Origin: Marinobacter lipolyticus SM19 | GTDB taxonomy: Bacteria; Pseudomonadota; Gammaproteobacteria; Pseudomonadales; Oleiphilaceae | Reading direction: 5' to 3' | NCBI RefSeq assembly: GCF_000397065.2 | Contig: NZ_KE007317.1 | Coordinates: 4,969-68,968, forward strand | Length of the DNA: 64,000 nucleotides | In this document: positions 23,406-35,692 of the stretch, piece after piece | Layout: each line of letters opens with the position of its first letter | Numbering within the stretch: the first letter of the stretch is position 1 | Program-made: the position numbers and the translations under genes | Notes under the pieces: generated by a model | The model's input: only the letters and a program-made list of their open reading frames with translations | Databases searched by the model: none | Told to the model about the DNA's origin: nothing

Positions 23406-25316
23406 ATGGCTTTTAATACAGGGCTTAGCGGTTTGAGGGCAGCGTCCGTTGATCTGGACGTCACCGGTAACAACATTGCCAATGCGAGTACGGTTGGTTT
23501 CAAAAGCAGCAGTGCCCAGTTTGGCGACCTTTATGCCAGCGGTTTTCTGAGTTCCGGCACCAACCCCGTGGGTGACGGTGTTCGGGTACAGGATGTGAAG
23601 CAGTCTTTCGGTCAGGGCAATATCAGCTTCACCGACAACGGCCTGGATATGGCGATTAACGGTGATGGCTTCTTTGTGCTGAACAACGGCGGCGAAATCC
23701 GATATTCCCGTGCCGGCCAGTTTGGTATCGACAAAGACGGATTTGTGACCAACAACCAGAACATGCGTGTGCAGGGTTTTACCGCTGACGATGACGGTAA
23801 CCTGTCTGGTATCCGTGGCGACCTGCAGGTCGAAACGGACAATCTGGCACCCCGGCGGACAACCAATCTGAGTTCCGATCTGAACCTGGATTCCAGGCAA
23901 AGTGTGCTGGAAAACCGGATACGCGATCTCGGTGAAGATCTCAGCGTGGCTGATCTGGATGGCGATGCGTTCCAGATAGAGTATTCCGACGGCACAACGT
24001 CACAGCTGATTACCATTGGTGCAGGGCAGCCGGCTAATGAAGTCGCCGAGCTTCTGGGATCACAGAAAGGTATTAACGCCTCTGCAAGGACTCAATTTGA
24101 TTTGTCCGAGCAGTTTGATATGGCTCAGCTGGCCAGCGATCTGTCCGATCCGGACTTCGAGCTCACCATATCTCTGAACGGCAGTGACAACGTGACCTTC
24201 CGTGGCAGCGATGGCATTACCGATCTGGATTCCCTGGCTGCCGCCATCAATGACTCGGAACTGAATACCGTGCAAGCGCAGGTTTCCGACACCGGTGATG
24301 ATATTTCCATTATCGACAGCCGCGGGTTTACCGTTGATATGGCGTACACAACCGGTGCCCTCGGAAGCCAGTCATTCGCTGCGCCAGAACGCGGCAACCT
24401 GTTTGTGACCGCTGAGCGTGAGGTTACCGGCATACTGACGGATTCCACGGGAACCGGCGCGTTTGAGGCAAGTTTTGCCGCAGGCGAAACTCGGATTACC
24501 AACGAGTTCAATCCGCTGGACCAGCGCACCTACAATCACGCTACTTCCACCACGATCTACGATAGTCTCGGTAACTCTCACGAGATGACCCAGTTCTTCG
24601 TGAAGGAGCCTTCGCCGGGCAATGGCGTGGGTCAGAGTGAATGGTCCATCTACATGCAGATTGACGGCGAAATGGTGGCGGGAACGGACGAAACGCCATT
24701 TACCGCACGCTTCAATCAGGATGGCGAATTGCAATCAATCAATGGCGATCCCAACGGTGAAATCGTTGTAGATGACTGGGTGCCGAAAGATGCGAATGGC
24801 CTGCCTAATGGTGCGGATGGTCCTCCTGCACCCGGGGAGGAAGTGGTGACGCCCATTCCTGAGCCACCGACCACGTCCGCGTTCGTAGTGGATCTCAGCG
24901 AAACCACGCAATACGGTAGTGCTTTTGGCGTGAATGACCAGAATCAGAACGGTTACACCACGGGCCGGCTGTCCGGTCTGGATGTATCCGATCAGGGTGT
25001 GCTGTTTGCCCGTTACACGAACGGCCAGTCCAAGGCGTTGGGGCAGGTGGCCCTGGCGGCATTCAATAACACCGATGGATTGTCACCTGTGGGGGATACG
25101 ACCTGGGTGGAAACCTTCGAATCCGGTCAGCCGATTGTCGGGGCTCCGGACACCGGAACCCTGGGTTCCATCAAGGCCAGTTCGGTGGAGGACTCCAACG
25201 TCGACCTGTCTGCCGAGTTGGTCAACCTGATCATTGCCCAGCGTAATTACCAGGCGAACGCAAAAACCATTGAAACCTCAGATGCGGTCACCCAGACCAT
25301 CATCAACCTGAGGTAA
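23406..25316 (+). CDS. flgE: Flagellar hook protein FlgE
   Basis: 636 residues, longer than the E. coli protein (402), the extra length being in the variable outer domains as in other marine gammaproteobacteria. The N terminus (FNTGLSGLRAASVDLDVTGNNIANASTVGFK) and C terminus (VDLSAELVNLIIAQRNYQANAKTIET) are the conserved coiled-coil ends. A Pro/Gly-rich insert near 455-490 (NGADGPPAPGEEVVTPIPEP) is unusual and probably surface-exposed. FlgE forms the hook. It is the last gene before the second RpoN-type promoter. Confidence 0.95.
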   Translation: MAFNTGLSGLRAASVDLDVTGNNIANASTVGFKSSSAQFGDLYASGFLSSGTNPVGDGVRVQDVKQSFGQGNISFTDNGLDMAINGDGFFVLNNGGEIRYSRAGQFGIDKDGFVTNNQNMRVQGFTADDDGNLSGIRGDLQVETDNLAPRRTTNLSSDLNLDSRQSVLENRIRDLGEDLSVADLDGDAFQIEYSDGTTSQLITIGAGQPANEVAELLGSQKGINASARTQFDLSEQFDMAQLASDLSDPDFELTISLNGSDNVTFRGSDGITDLDSLAAAINDSELNTVQAQVSDTGDDISIIDSRGFTVDMAYTTGALGSQSFAAPERGNLFVTAEREVTGILTDSTGTGAFEASFAAGETRITNEFNPLDQRTYNHATSTTIYDSLGNSHEMTQFFVKEPSPGNGVGQSEWSIYMQIDGEMVAGTDETPFTARFNQDGELQSINGDPNGEIVVDDWVPKDANGLPNGADGPPAPGEEVVTPIPEPPTTSAFVVDLSETTQYGSAFGVNDQNQNGYTTGRLSGLDVSDQGVLFARYTNGQSKALGQVALAAFNNTDGLSPVGDTTWVETFESGQPIVGAPDTGTLGSIKASSVEDSNVDLSAELVNLIIAQRNYQANAKTIETSDAVTQTIINLR

Positions 25317-25333
25317 TCCGCAAAACTCAATTC

Positions 25334-25349
25334 TGGCACAACTCCTGCA
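25334..25349 (+). promoter_or_regulatory. RpoN (sigma-54) promoter of flgF operon
   Basis: TGGCACAACTCCTGCA has GG and GC ten bases apart and TGGCAC complete. It lies about 40 bases before flgF, so the flgF to flgL block can be expressed separately from flgBCDE. Confidence 0.72.
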
Positions 25350-25390
25350 GGAAGACTGGTAACAGTCAAAATTCCGGCAGGAGTTTTCCC

Positions 25391-26143
25391 ATGGATAAAG
25401 CCCTATACATCGGAATGTCTGGCGCCAAGCAGAACATGCTGGCCCAGCGTGCCCATGCCAATAACCTGGCGAACGTCAGCACCACGGGTTTCAAGAAAGA
25501 CTTTGCCCAGGCCCGCAGTATGGCGGTGTTCGGTGAGCATCACCCGACACGAGCCTATGCCATGACCGAGAGACCGGGAACAGATCTGTCCGCCGGCGCC
25601 CTTATGGAAACCGGCCGCAAACTGGACGTTGCCGTTGAAGGTGATGGCTGGCTGGCGGTACAGAACCAGCGGGGCGAGGAGGTCTTCACCCGGTCCGGCA
25701 GTTTGCAGATTGATGTGAACGGACTGGTCCGCAACGCCAACGGTGACATGGTTATGGGTAATGGTGGCCCGGTTGCCTTGCCCCCTTTTGACAATGTTCA
25801 GATCGGCGCAGACGGCACCATCTCGATTATTCCTGTGGGTGGTCCGCCGGATCAGCTGGTGGAAATTGACCGCCTGAAGCTGGTGAATCCTCCGCCCGGT
25901 GCTCTTGAGAAAGGCGAGGACGGCTATATGCGCCGCAAGCCGGACCAGGCCCTGGACGGTCCTGAGCCGCCGGACGGAAATATGCGCGTGGCGTCTGGCT
26001 TTCTCGAAGGGTCCAATGTGAACGCCGTTGAAGAAATGATCGCCAACCTGCAACTGTCGCGGCAGTACGAGATGCAGGTAAAGGTTATGAGCACCGCAAA
26101 TGAAAATTCCGAGGCTTCGGCACGTCTGTTGCAGAACCTCTGA
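25391..26143 (+). CDS. flgF: Flagellar basal-body rod protein FlgF
   Basis: 250-residue rod protein. N-terminal axial motif AKQNMLAQRAHANNLANVSTTGFKKDF and the C-terminal segment GSNVNAVEEMIANLQLSRQYEMQVKVM identify FlgF. GGAG precedes the ATG. FlgF sits between the proximal and distal rod. It follows the second RpoN-type promoter and is separated from flgG by 84 bases. Confidence 0.94.
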   Translation: MDKALYIGMSGAKQNMLAQRAHANNLANVSTTGFKKDFAQARSMAVFGEHHPTRAYAMTERPGTDLSAGALMETGRKLDVAVEGDGWLAVQNQRGEEVFTRSGSLQIDVNGLVRNANGDMVMGNGGPVALPPFDNVQIGADGTISIIPVGGPPDQLVEIDRLKLVNPPPGALEKGEDGYMRRKPDQALDGPEPPDGNMRVASGFLEGSNVNAVEEMIANLQLSRQYEMQVKVMSTANENSEASARLLQNL

Positions 26144-26227
26144 TAAACCTTGAGCACAGTCGCCGGATGGGCAAAAAAGCGGCAATACATGGCCGCCTGA
26201 CAAAGCCCTCTGGCAAGGAGTAATACC

Positions 26228-27016
26228 ATGCATCCAGCACTTTGGGTCAGTAAAACCGGGTTAAGCGCAATGGACACCAAGATGTCCACGATTTCCAACA
26301 ACCTGGCTAACGTCAACACTACCGGCTTCAAACGGGACCGTGCGGTTTTTCAGGATCTGCTGTACCAGGTAAATCGACAGCCTGGCGGCATGAGCACCGA
26401 AAATTCCGAACTGCCGTCCGGTCTTCAGCTCGGCACCGGTGTGCGGGTGGTGGGTACCACCAAGCAATTCTCACAGGGCAACCTGGAAGTCACTGAGCAG
26501 CCGCTGGATCTGGCGGTTAACGGTCGTGGTTTTCTGCAGATCCTTCTTCCGGATGGCCAGATTGCCTACACCCGTGACGGTCAGTTCCAGTTGAATGCCG
26601 ATGGCGACATCGTCAATCCGGACGGGTACACGCTGGAGCCCAACATCAATGTGCCGGAGAACGCCACTAACATCACCATTGGTAAGGACGGAACCGTGTC
26701 TGCCGTGGTGGATGATCAGGCCGCTCCGGTGAACCTGGGTGAGATAACCCTGGTGGACTTCATCAACCCCCAGGGGCTGCAGGCCATTGGTAACAACCTG
26801 TTCAAAGCAACCAATGCCAGCGGTGATCCGGCTGAAGGTGAGCCAGGCATCGGTGGGTTGGGCTCTCTGGAGCAGGGCATGATCGAGTCTTCCAACGTGG
26901 AAGTGGTTGAGGAGCTGGTGAGCATGATCACCACCCAGCGTGCCTACGAAATGAATTCCAAGGTCGTGTCCTCCACCGACCAGATGCTGCAGTTTATTAC
27001 GAACAACATCGGCTGA
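26228..27016 (+). CDS. flgG: Flagellar distal rod protein FlgG
   Basis: 262 residues, the usual FlgG length. N-terminal SKTGLSAMDTKMSTISNNLANVNTTGFKRDRAVFQDLLYQ and C-terminal GMIESSNVEVVEELVSMITTQRAYEMNSKVV are near-invariant FlgG sequences. AAGGAG lies 8 bases before the ATG. FlgG forms the distal rod that spans the periplasm and passes through the FlgH/FlgI rings encoded next. Confidence 0.96.
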   Translation: MHPALWVSKTGLSAMDTKMSTISNNLANVNTTGFKRDRAVFQDLLYQVNRQPGGMSTENSELPSGLQLGTGVRVVGTTKQFSQGNLEVTEQPLDLAVNGRGFLQILLPDGQIAYTRDGQFQLNADGDIVNPDGYTLEPNINVPENATNITIGKDGTVSAVVDDQAAPVNLGEITLVDFINPQGLQAIGNNLFKATNASGDPAEGEPGIGGLGSLEQGMIESSNVEVVEELVSMITTQRAYEMNSKVVSSTDQMLQFITNNIG

Positions 27017-27073
27017 TCCGGTCGTCGCTTTTTTTGAGCGGATAGTTCTGCGGATAGCTGAGGGGATTAAGAC

Positions 27074-27775
27074 ATGAAGCGCATCGCGATAACAGGTAGC
27101 AAAACCCCAGCTGGCACTCTGGCGCTGGTCGGTATGCTGATCGTGCTGCAGGGATGCACAGCCATGAGCCGCCCAAGGGCCGTTCCGGATGACCCTGCAT
27201 ACGCACCCGTACGGGCCGAGGCGATGATGCAGCGTGATCCGGAATCCGGGGCCATCTTCCAGAGCAGCCGCAATCACAATCTCTACGGGGATACCGTGGC
27301 GCTGAACGTGGGTGATGTCCTGACCGTGAAGCTCGAGGAGTCCACCCGAGCCAGCAAGAATGCGGAAACCAGCATTACCAAGGATCAGGAAATTTCCCTG
27401 CCGGAACCCTCAATCCTGGGGCTGACCAACCTGAATGTGGCAACAAATATCAATCAGGAACGGGATTTTGAAGGCCAGGCCGAAGCGGACCAGAGCAACA
27501 GCCTGGCGGGCAGTATCACTGTGACGGTGACCGAAGTTCTGCCCAATGGCGTGTTGCAAATTCGCGGCGAGAAATGGCTGTCCTTGACCAACGGCGATGA
27601 ATACATTCGCCTGACTGGTCTTGTACGCCCCCAGGATATCGCGCCGGACAACACCGTTGCGTCCAACCGTATTGCCAATGCCCGTTTCGCCTATGGCGGT
27701 ACCGGTGATTTTGATCAGGCCAACCAGATGGGCTGGTTGTCCCGTTTCTTTAACAGCGAGTGGTGGCCGTTATGA
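27074..27775 (+). CDS. flgH: Flagellar L-ring protein FlgH
   Basis: 233-residue lipoprotein forming the outer-membrane L-ring. The lipobox LQGC places the lipidated cysteine at residue 28. [19 protein letters not shown] and [23 protein letters not shown] are FlgH signatures, and it ends in [14 protein letters not shown]. The stop codon overlaps the flgI start codon (ATGA). Confidence 0.95.
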   Translation: MKRIAITGSKTPAGTLALVGMLIVLQGCTAMSRPRAVPDDPAYAPVRAEAMMQRDPESGAIFQSSRNHNLYGDTVALNVGDVLTVKLEESTRASKNAETSITKDQEISLPEPSILGLTNLNVATNINQERDFEGQAEADQSNSLAGSITVTVTEVLPNGVLQIRGEKWLSLTNGDEYIRLTGLVRPQDIAPDNTVASNRIANARFAYGGTGDFDQANQMGWLSRFFNSEWWPL

Positions 27776-28869
27776 GGCTGATGCGGTTCTGGATTGTTGT
27801 TCTGGCCTTTTCCGTAGTGGCTTCGCCGGTGCTGGCGGACCGCCTGAAGGATCTGGCTCGAATCAAGGGTGTGCGTAACAACCAGCTGGTTGGGTACGGG
27901 CTGGTGGTGGGGCTCGATGGTACCGGTGACAAGGCGCCGTTTACCAACCAGACCTTCCGCAACATGATGAATCAGTTTGGTATTACCTTGCCAGAGGGTG
28001 TTAACCCGAGACTGGCCAATGTGGCAGCGGTAACAGTCAGCGCTACCTTGCCGCCTTTTGCGAAACCCGGCCAGGAGCTGGATATCACGGTGTCGTCTAT
28101 CGGTAATGCCGATAGTCTCCGGGGCGGAACGTTGTTGATGACACCGCTGAAGGGTGCGGATGATCAGATTTATGCCATGGCCCAGGGCAGCCTCGTGGTA
28201 GGTGGCTTTGGTGCCGAGGGACAGGACGGTTCACGTATTACCGTGAACGTTCCGTCGGTTGGCCGGATTCCCAACGGTGCCACCATTGAGCGGGAGGTGC
28301 TCTCGCCATTCAGCAAGGGAGACACCATCACCTTTAACCTGATGCGCGCGGACTTCACCACGGCGCGCCGGGTGGTCGAGGCGATCAATGGCATGCTTGG
28401 TCCGGGGATGGCCTATGCCCACGATGCCACGTCAGTGTCGGTGAAAGCGCCGAGGGATGCGGATCAGCGGGTCAGCTTCCTGTCGATTCTGGAGAACATC
28501 GAAGTGGATCCCGCTGAGGATGCCGCCAAGGTGGTGATCAACAGCCGCACCGGCACCATTGTGGTGGGTCAGAACGTCAAGGTCAGCCCGGCAGCGGTCA
28601 CCCACGGCAACCTGACGGTGACCATTGAAGAGAATCCGGACGTGGAGCAGCCCAACCCCTTTGCGGGTGGTGAAACCGCAATCGTGCCGAGATCCCAGAT
28701 CGCTGTCACTGAGGACCCAGCCCGGATGTTCCAGTTCGGCCCGGCGGTGACCCTTAACGAGATCGTGCAGGCGGTTAACCAGGTGGGTGCGGCGCCAGGG
28801 GATGTAATGGCCGTTCTTGAAGCACTGAAACAGGCAGGCGCACTGCGTGCCGAGCTGATTGTGATTTAG
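27772..28869 (+). CDS. flgI: Flagellar P-ring protein FlgI
   Basis: 365-residue periplasmic protein forming the P-ring in the peptidoglycan layer. A cleaved signal peptide ends at VLA (about residue 19), then [26 protein letters not shown], the FlgI hallmark. [23 protein letters not shown] is also conserved. It starts inside the flgH stop codon and is followed 8 bases later by flgJ. Confidence 0.96.
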   Translation: MRLMRFWIVVLAFSVVASPVLADRLKDLARIKGVRNNQLVGYGLVVGLDGTGDKAPFTNQTFRNMMNQFGITLPEGVNPRLANVAAVTVSATLPPFAKPGQELDITVSSIGNADSLRGGTLLMTPLKGADDQIYAMAQGSLVVGGFGAEGQDGSRITVNVPSVGRIPNGATIEREVLSPFSKGDTITFNLMRADFTTARRVVEAINGMLGPGMAYAHDATSVSVKAPRDADQRVSFLSILENIEVDPAEDAAKVVINSRTGTIVVGQNVKVSPAAVTHGNLTVTIEENPDVEQPNPFAGGETAIVPRSQIAVTEDPARMFQFGPAVTLNEIVQAVNQVGAAPGDVMAVLEALKQAGALRAELIVI

Positions 28870-28877
28870 GTGGCGTG

Positions 28878-29912
28878 ATGCAGGATTCCAGCGTTCAACA
28901 GGCCCGGATTTATACCGATTTCAGTGGACTCAATGAGCTGAAAGCCCAGGCCAGGACCGACAAGAAAGCAGCCCTGGCCGAGGTGGCTCGTCAGTTCGAG
29001 AGCCTGTTTCTTGGTGAAATGCTGAAATCCATGCGCAAAGCCGGAGACGTGTTCTCTGAAGATAATTATCTCAACAGCAACGAATCCCAGCACTACCGCG
29101 ACATGTTCGATAACCAGCTCAGCCTGACGCTGGCCGGGCAGCGGGGCGGCACCGGTCTGGCCGAAGCGCTGGTCCGTCAGCTCAGCCGTCAGATTCCCGG
29201 TATGAGCGAATCGAATGGAAGGCTGTCCAGTCATAAAGCGACGCTGGCGGACTACGACCGCAGCCTTCCGGCGTTGTCTGAAAAGCTCCCGGAACAGGTG
29301 AAGGAAGTCGAGCGGATGGCTGCGGCTGAACCGGAAATGGCCGCCAGTGTGCCAGTTAAAGCCGAGGCTGCAATGCTGCCGCGAAGCTTTAACAGTCCTG
29401 CCGAATTTGTCCGGGAGCTTCTGCCGGTAGCCAGGCGTGTGGCCGCTGAGAGCGGTATTGATCCCCGTGTGATGATTGCCCAGGCGGCCCTCGAAACCGG
29501 TTGGGGCAAGCACATGATTGAAGGTGAGGGTGCTTCACCCAGTCACAACCTGTTCGGTATCAAAGCCGACCATCGCTGGCAGGGGGAGTCCGTCAATATT
29601 GCTACCACGGAATTCCGTGAGGGCGTTCCCATGAGCGAGCGGGCATCGTTCCGGGCCTACCCGGATTACGAATCCAGTTTCCGGGATTACGTGTCGTTCC
29701 TGGAATCCAACCCCAGGTACCGGGGTGTCCTGGCGTCTGCTGATCAGCCTGAAGTATTCGCACAAAAACTGCAGGACGCCGGCTACGCCACCGACCCGCA
29801 ATACGGTGCCAAGATCCGCCGGATCATGAACGGCGATTCACTGATGACATCCCTGATGACAGGATCCATGGGTAATGCAGGCTCCCCGGACAATCCTGAG
29901 GCTGAGGAGTAA
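28878..29912 (+). CDS. flgJ: Flagellar rod assembly muramidase FlgJ
   Basis: 344-residue two-domain FlgJ. The N-terminal rod-cap domain (residues 1-100) includes QFESLFLGEMLKSMRKAG. The C-terminal half (about 175-330) is a glucosaminidase-type peptidoglycan hydrolase with the catalytic glutamate in AALETGWGK and the YESSFRDYVSFLESNPRY segment. It opens the peptidoglycan for rod growth. AGGTGG precedes the ATG at 28878; a GTG three bases earlier is possible. flgK follows after 5 bases. Confidence 0.93.
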   Translation: MQDSSVQQARIYTDFSGLNELKAQARTDKKAALAEVARQFESLFLGEMLKSMRKAGDVFSEDNYLNSNESQHYRDMFDNQLSLTLAGQRGGTGLAEALVRQLSRQIPGMSESNGRLSSHKATLADYDRSLPALSEKLPEQVKEVERMAAAEPEMAASVPVKAEAAMLPRSFNSPAEFVRELLPVARRVAAESGIDPRVMIAQAALETGWGKHMIEGEGASPSHNLFGIKADHRWQGESVNIATTEFREGVPMSERASFRAYPDYESSFRDYVSFLESNPRYRGVLASADQPEVFAQKLQDAGYATDPQYGAKIRRIMNGDSLMTSLMTGSMGNAGSPDNPEAEE

Positions 29913-29917
29913 CGGTT

Positions 29918-31948
29918 ATGGCAGGACTGATCAATATTGGTCTGACAGGCGTCCTTGCCCACCAGGCGGCGCTGAATACCACCGGTAATAACATTACCAA
30001 TGCCAACACGCCCGGTTACAGCCGGCAGGAAGTCCAGTTTGACACCCAGCCGGGGCAACAAACCGGGGCCGGGACCATTGGCAGCGGGGTCAGCATCTCC
30101 AACATTCGCAGGCTGGCCAATGAATTCCTGGTACAGCAGGTGCGTGAAGACACCACGCTGAATGGCGAACAGCAAACACTGAATTCGGAGCTGTCACGCC
30201 TCGATAACCTGCTTGGTGGAGAGACAACCGGTCTCAGCGGTGCCCTGAATAACTTCTTTGCCAGCCTGCAGAATGCTGCGGAAGATCCGGCCTCGTTACC
30301 GCAACGCCAGCTTGTTCTGAGCGAGGCGCAGCAGATTGTGAATCGGTTCCAGGCCCTGAACCAGGAGTTCATTCAGCAGCGCGAGTCTGTAAAAACCCAG
30401 ATGCAGCAGGGTGTGAAGGATGCCAACACGCTGTTGAAGAGTATTGCTGAGCTGAACCTGGCTATTTCCGAATCCCCGGGGCTTGCCCAGGGAAAGATGC
30501 CTAATGAATTGCTGGATAAGCGTGACGAGGCGCTTCGGGAACTGTCGAATCTGGTCGGTATCAAGGTGACTCAGGCCGAGGGCAGTCAGGTCAACGTGGC
30601 ATTGAATAATGGCCTGGCCCTGGTGGTTGGCAGCAATGCCGCAGAGTTTGGTACCCGCGAGAGTCCTTCGGAGCCAACCTCGCTGGAATTTACCCTGACC
30701 AATGGCGGTCGGACCCTGGCGGTGGATGAGCAGATCAACGGGGGCAGGCTTGGCGGGTTGCGCCGATTCGAGGCCGAAGCGCTGAAGCCGGCTTTTGATG
30801 AGCTCGGCCGCGTTGCCATTGCACTGGCAGACACCATGAATCATCAGCATGAGATTGGTCTGGATCTCGAGGGCGAGTTGGGTGGTCTGTTCTTCACCGA
30901 CGTTAACAATATTGCAGCACAGCGAAGCCGGGTGGTGGCCAATGCCAACAACCTGGCGCCGAAGGATGCGCAATTGGCGGTTGAAATCACCGATAGCTCG
31001 CTTCTCGAATCAGGAAGCTGGTCCCTTCAGTTCAGCGGCGATGGCCGCAGTTACGAGCTGATTGAAAGTGAAACGGGAAAGATCGTGAATCAGGGCCGGT
31101 TACCGGACCCGGTGAATTCCGAAATCTCCATGCCGGGGTTCAACATCCGCATAGAGGGTGGCACCTTTAATCCCGGCGACAAGTATCTGATCCAGCCGAC
31201 GCGGCACGCCGCTGCCAACTTCGACCTTGAGGTGGAGCGGGAAGAAGACCTGGCGTTCGCCAGCCCGGTTCGTGCCGAGTCGGACCTGGGCAACAGCGGC
31301 ACTGCGCAGATTAATCAGGGCAAGATGCTGAACGTCCGTAATCCGTTCACCAACGCCTTACTACCTGGTTTTCGAACAGAAGGTGAGCTGACCAACGGTC
31401 CCCTGGAGGTTCAGTTTGCTGACGATGGCGCGGGCAACCTTGTGTTCAGTGTCTTCGACAATAACGGCGATGCCATTATTGCTGACAAGCCTTACCAGAG
31501 CGGTATCTCCAACAAGCTGTTCAGTGAAGATCCCAGTGACGGTGCGGAATACCAGGGCTTTCAGTTCGAGATTTCCGGTAATCCCGAAGTGGGTGACGTG
31601 TTCACCATCGACTTCAACCAGAACGGTGTGTCCGATAACCGCAACGCCGAGTTTCTGGCGGCGCTGGGCACGGCGAACACCATGAACAACGGTACCCAGA
31701 GCTTCACCGAAGGCTACGCCGGGGTGGTCGAGGCTGTCGGTGTAAAGACCCGCCAGAGTCAACTGGACAAGGACGCCAGCCAGACCTTGCTGGAGCAGTC
31801 CACCAATCAGCGGGAATCGGTATCGGGCGTCAATCTCGATGAGGAAGCCGGTAAGCTCATTCAGTACCAGGCTGCCTATAACGCCTCGGCCCAGGTTATG
31901 AGTGTGGCTCAGGATTTGTTTACGACACTGTTGCAGACTTTCCGGTAA
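29918..31948 (+). CDS. flgK: Flagellar hook-filament junction protein FlgK (HAP1)
   Basis: 676 residues. The N terminus (LINIGLTGVLAHQAALNTTGNNITNANTPGYSRQE) and C terminus (GVNLDEEAGKLIQYQAAYNASAQVMSVAQ) are conserved HAP1 ends. The central region is long and variable, as usual. FlgK links the hook to the filament. flgL follows after 15 bases. Confidence 0.95.
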   Translation: MAGLINIGLTGVLAHQAALNTTGNNITNANTPGYSRQEVQFDTQPGQQTGAGTIGSGVSISNIRRLANEFLVQQVREDTTLNGEQQTLNSELSRLDNLLGGETTGLSGALNNFFASLQNAAEDPASLPQRQLVLSEAQQIVNRFQALNQEFIQQRESVKTQMQQGVKDANTLLKSIAELNLAISESPGLAQGKMPNELLDKRDEALRELSNLVGIKVTQAEGSQVNVALNNGLALVVGSNAAEFGTRESPSEPTSLEFTLTNGGRTLAVDEQINGGRLGGLRRFEAEALKPAFDELGRVAIALADTMNHQHEIGLDLEGELGGLFFTDVNNIAAQRSRVVANANNLAPKDAQLAVEITDSSLLESGSWSLQFSGDGRSYELIESETGKIVNQGRLPDPVNSEISMPGFNIRIEGGTFNPGDKYLIQPTRHAAANFDLEVEREEDLAFASPVRAESDLGNSGTAQINQGKMLNVRNPFTNALLPGFRTEGELTNGPLEVQFADDGAGNLVFSVFDNNGDAIIADKPYQSGISNKLFSEDPSDGAEYQGFQFEISGNPEVGDVFTIDFNQNGVSDNRNAEFLAALGTANTMNNGTQSFTEGYAGVVEAVGVKTRQSQLDKDASQTLLEQSTNQRESVSGVNLDEEAGKLIQYQAAYNASAQVMSVAQDLFTTLLQTFR

Positions 31949-31963
31949 CAGGGGAGGGGTGAG

Positions 31964-33193
31964 ATGATCAGAATATCGTCACAGCAGGTTTTCTCCGGTG
32001 GCATCAACCGCCTCCAGGACCTTAATGTTGGTCTGAACAAAACCTCTGAGCAAATATCCACCGGCAAGCGGGTGAATCGGCCTTCCGATGATCCCGTGGC
32101 GGCAGCCCGCATTCTCAAGCTCGATCAGGAACTGGCGCGCGTAGATACCTATCAGCGCAATGCTCAACTGGCCGATAATCGCCTCAAGCAGGAAGAGAAT
32201 GCCCTGGCCAGTTCCATTGATGTGATTCAGCGGGTGAGGGAACTGACCGTCCAGGCCGGTAACGGCTCGCTGAGCCAGAATGACCGTAATTCCATTGCTT
32301 CGGAGTTGAAGGAGCGGTTGGATCAACTGGCCACAATCGCCAACACCAAAGACGCCTCCGGTGAGTATATTTTCAGCGGCTTTCAGGGCAATCAGCAGGC
32401 GTTCACAAAGAATGTGTCCGGGGATTGGGTGTACCGCGGAGATGAGGGCCAACGTGTGCTGGAAATCGATGACGGTGTCACCGTTCCGATCAGCGACCAC
32501 GGCAAAGGTATCTTTGTAGATGTGCAGGCAGCCGAACCCACGTTCTTTGCTGAGGCGTCGTCCTCCAATACCTCTGGGGCGCGGATCAGCTCCGGAATGG
32601 TGGTGGACAGAGCTGAGTTCGACCTGGTGTATCCGGATGATATTGCGATCTCCGTGGTAGATGACGGTGCCGGCGGCCTAGAAGTGCAGGCTTTTAACCG
32701 GCAAACGGACGCCCCCCTGGTTGTGGATCCGCCTGCGTATACCAGTGGTGGAAGTTTTGAGGTGGCCGGTGCTCAGGTGGAGATCTTTGATGCTGCCATC
32801 GGTGACGAGTTCACATTGAAGACGGCCCAGAAACAGTCGGCGTTTACGTCCATTGAAAAACTGATCTATGGCCTTGAGAACATCGATAAGTCGGCACCTG
32901 GCGGTCAGGATGCCTACGATGACCTGATTGGCAATTCCCTGACCAATCTGGACTTTGCCCAGGAAAGCATTATCAAGAAACAGACTGAGTTGGGTGGGCG
33001 AATGAATGCGGTGGAATCCACCCAGTCTTTCCTGGAAGACTCTTCGGTTTACAGTAACGAAATCCGCTCACAACTGCAGGATGTGGACTATGCCGAAGCA
33101 ATCAGTAACCTGAGCTTCCAGAGCTTCGTGTTGCAGGCTGCGCAGCAGTCATTTGCCCAGGTTTCGCGCCTGTCGTTGTTTGATCGTTTATAA
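31964..33193 (+). CDS. flgL: Flagellar hook-filament junction protein FlgL (HAP3)
   Basis: 409-residue flagellin-like junction protein. The N terminus contains the flagellin-type motif SEQISTGKRVNRPSDDPVAA and the C terminus ends YAEAISNLSFQSFVLQAAQQSFAQVSRLSLF. It caps the flgF-L run; no flagellin, flgM or flgN gene follows, so these lie elsewhere. Confidence 0.94.
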   Translation: MIRISSQQVFSGGINRLQDLNVGLNKTSEQISTGKRVNRPSDDPVAAARILKLDQELARVDTYQRNAQLADNRLKQEENALASSIDVIQRVRELTVQAGNGSLSQNDRNSIASELKERLDQLATIANTKDASGEYIFSGFQGNQQAFTKNVSGDWVYRGDEGQRVLEIDDGVTVPISDHGKGIFVDVQAAEPTFFAEASSSNTSGARISSGMVVDRAEFDLVYPDDIAISVVDDGAGGLEVQAFNRQTDAPLVVDPPAYTSGGSFEVAGAQVEIFDAAIGDEFTLKTAQKQSAFTSIEKLIYGLENIDKSAPGGQDAYDDLIGNSLTNLDFAQESIIKKQTELGGRMNAVESTQSFLEDSSVYSNEIRSQLQDVDYAEAISNLSFQSFVLQAAQQSFAQVSRLSLFDRL

Positions 33194-33201
33194 AAAAAGG
33201 C

Positions 33202-33231
33202 CGCCGGAACAAGGAAGTCCGGCGCTTGTTA
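33202..33231 (+). terminator. Weak terminator after flgL
   Basis: CGCCGGA (33202-33208) pairs with TCCGGCG (33218-33224), followed by a TTGTTATT tail rather than a clean T run. It separates the flagellar operon from the tRNA-Leu promoter. Confidence 0.55.
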
Positions 33232-33259
33232 TTGCTTTCAGAGTAAACCTCAGTATAAT
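33232..33259 (+). promoter_or_regulatory. tRNA-Leu promoter
   Basis: A perfect TATAAT (33254-33259) lies 18 bases before the tRNA gene, with a poor -35 (TTGCTT, 33232-33237) at a 16-base spacing. It probably also serves queA-tgt downstream. Confidence 0.55.
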
Positions 33260-33276
33260 CCCCACCACTCTCCGAT

Positions 33277-33363
33277 GGCGGCGTGGTGAAATTGGTAGAC
33301 ACGACGGATTCAAAATCCGTTGGGGTAAAACCCGTGGCGGTTCGAGTCCGCCCGCCGCTACCA
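33277..33363 (+). tRNA. tRNA-Leu (anticodon CAA)
   Basis: 87-base class II tRNA. The acceptor stem is closed by a G-U pair, the D arm is GGTGAAATTGGTAGACAC, the anticodon loop TTCAAAA gives CAA, there is a long variable arm, the T loop is TTCGAGT, and CCA is encoded. It lies 41 bases before queA, an arrangement I recall also from Pseudomonas. Confidence 0.95.
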
Positions 33364-33404
33364 CTTACAAGCCGCTCAATGCGGTGTCGTGAACAGTCCA
33401 TTCG

Positions 33405-35628
<2,224 letters not shown>

Positions 35629-35692
35629 CGACTTTCGTTTAAGCGGGCCGAAATCACATTTGAACAGTTATCTGAAACCACGGAGATATTGA

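Noticed and set aside
26170..26195. A further sigma-54 promoter before flgG
   Set aside because: GG and GC are ten bases apart, but the TTGC part reads CGGC and the TGGCAC part is incomplete.
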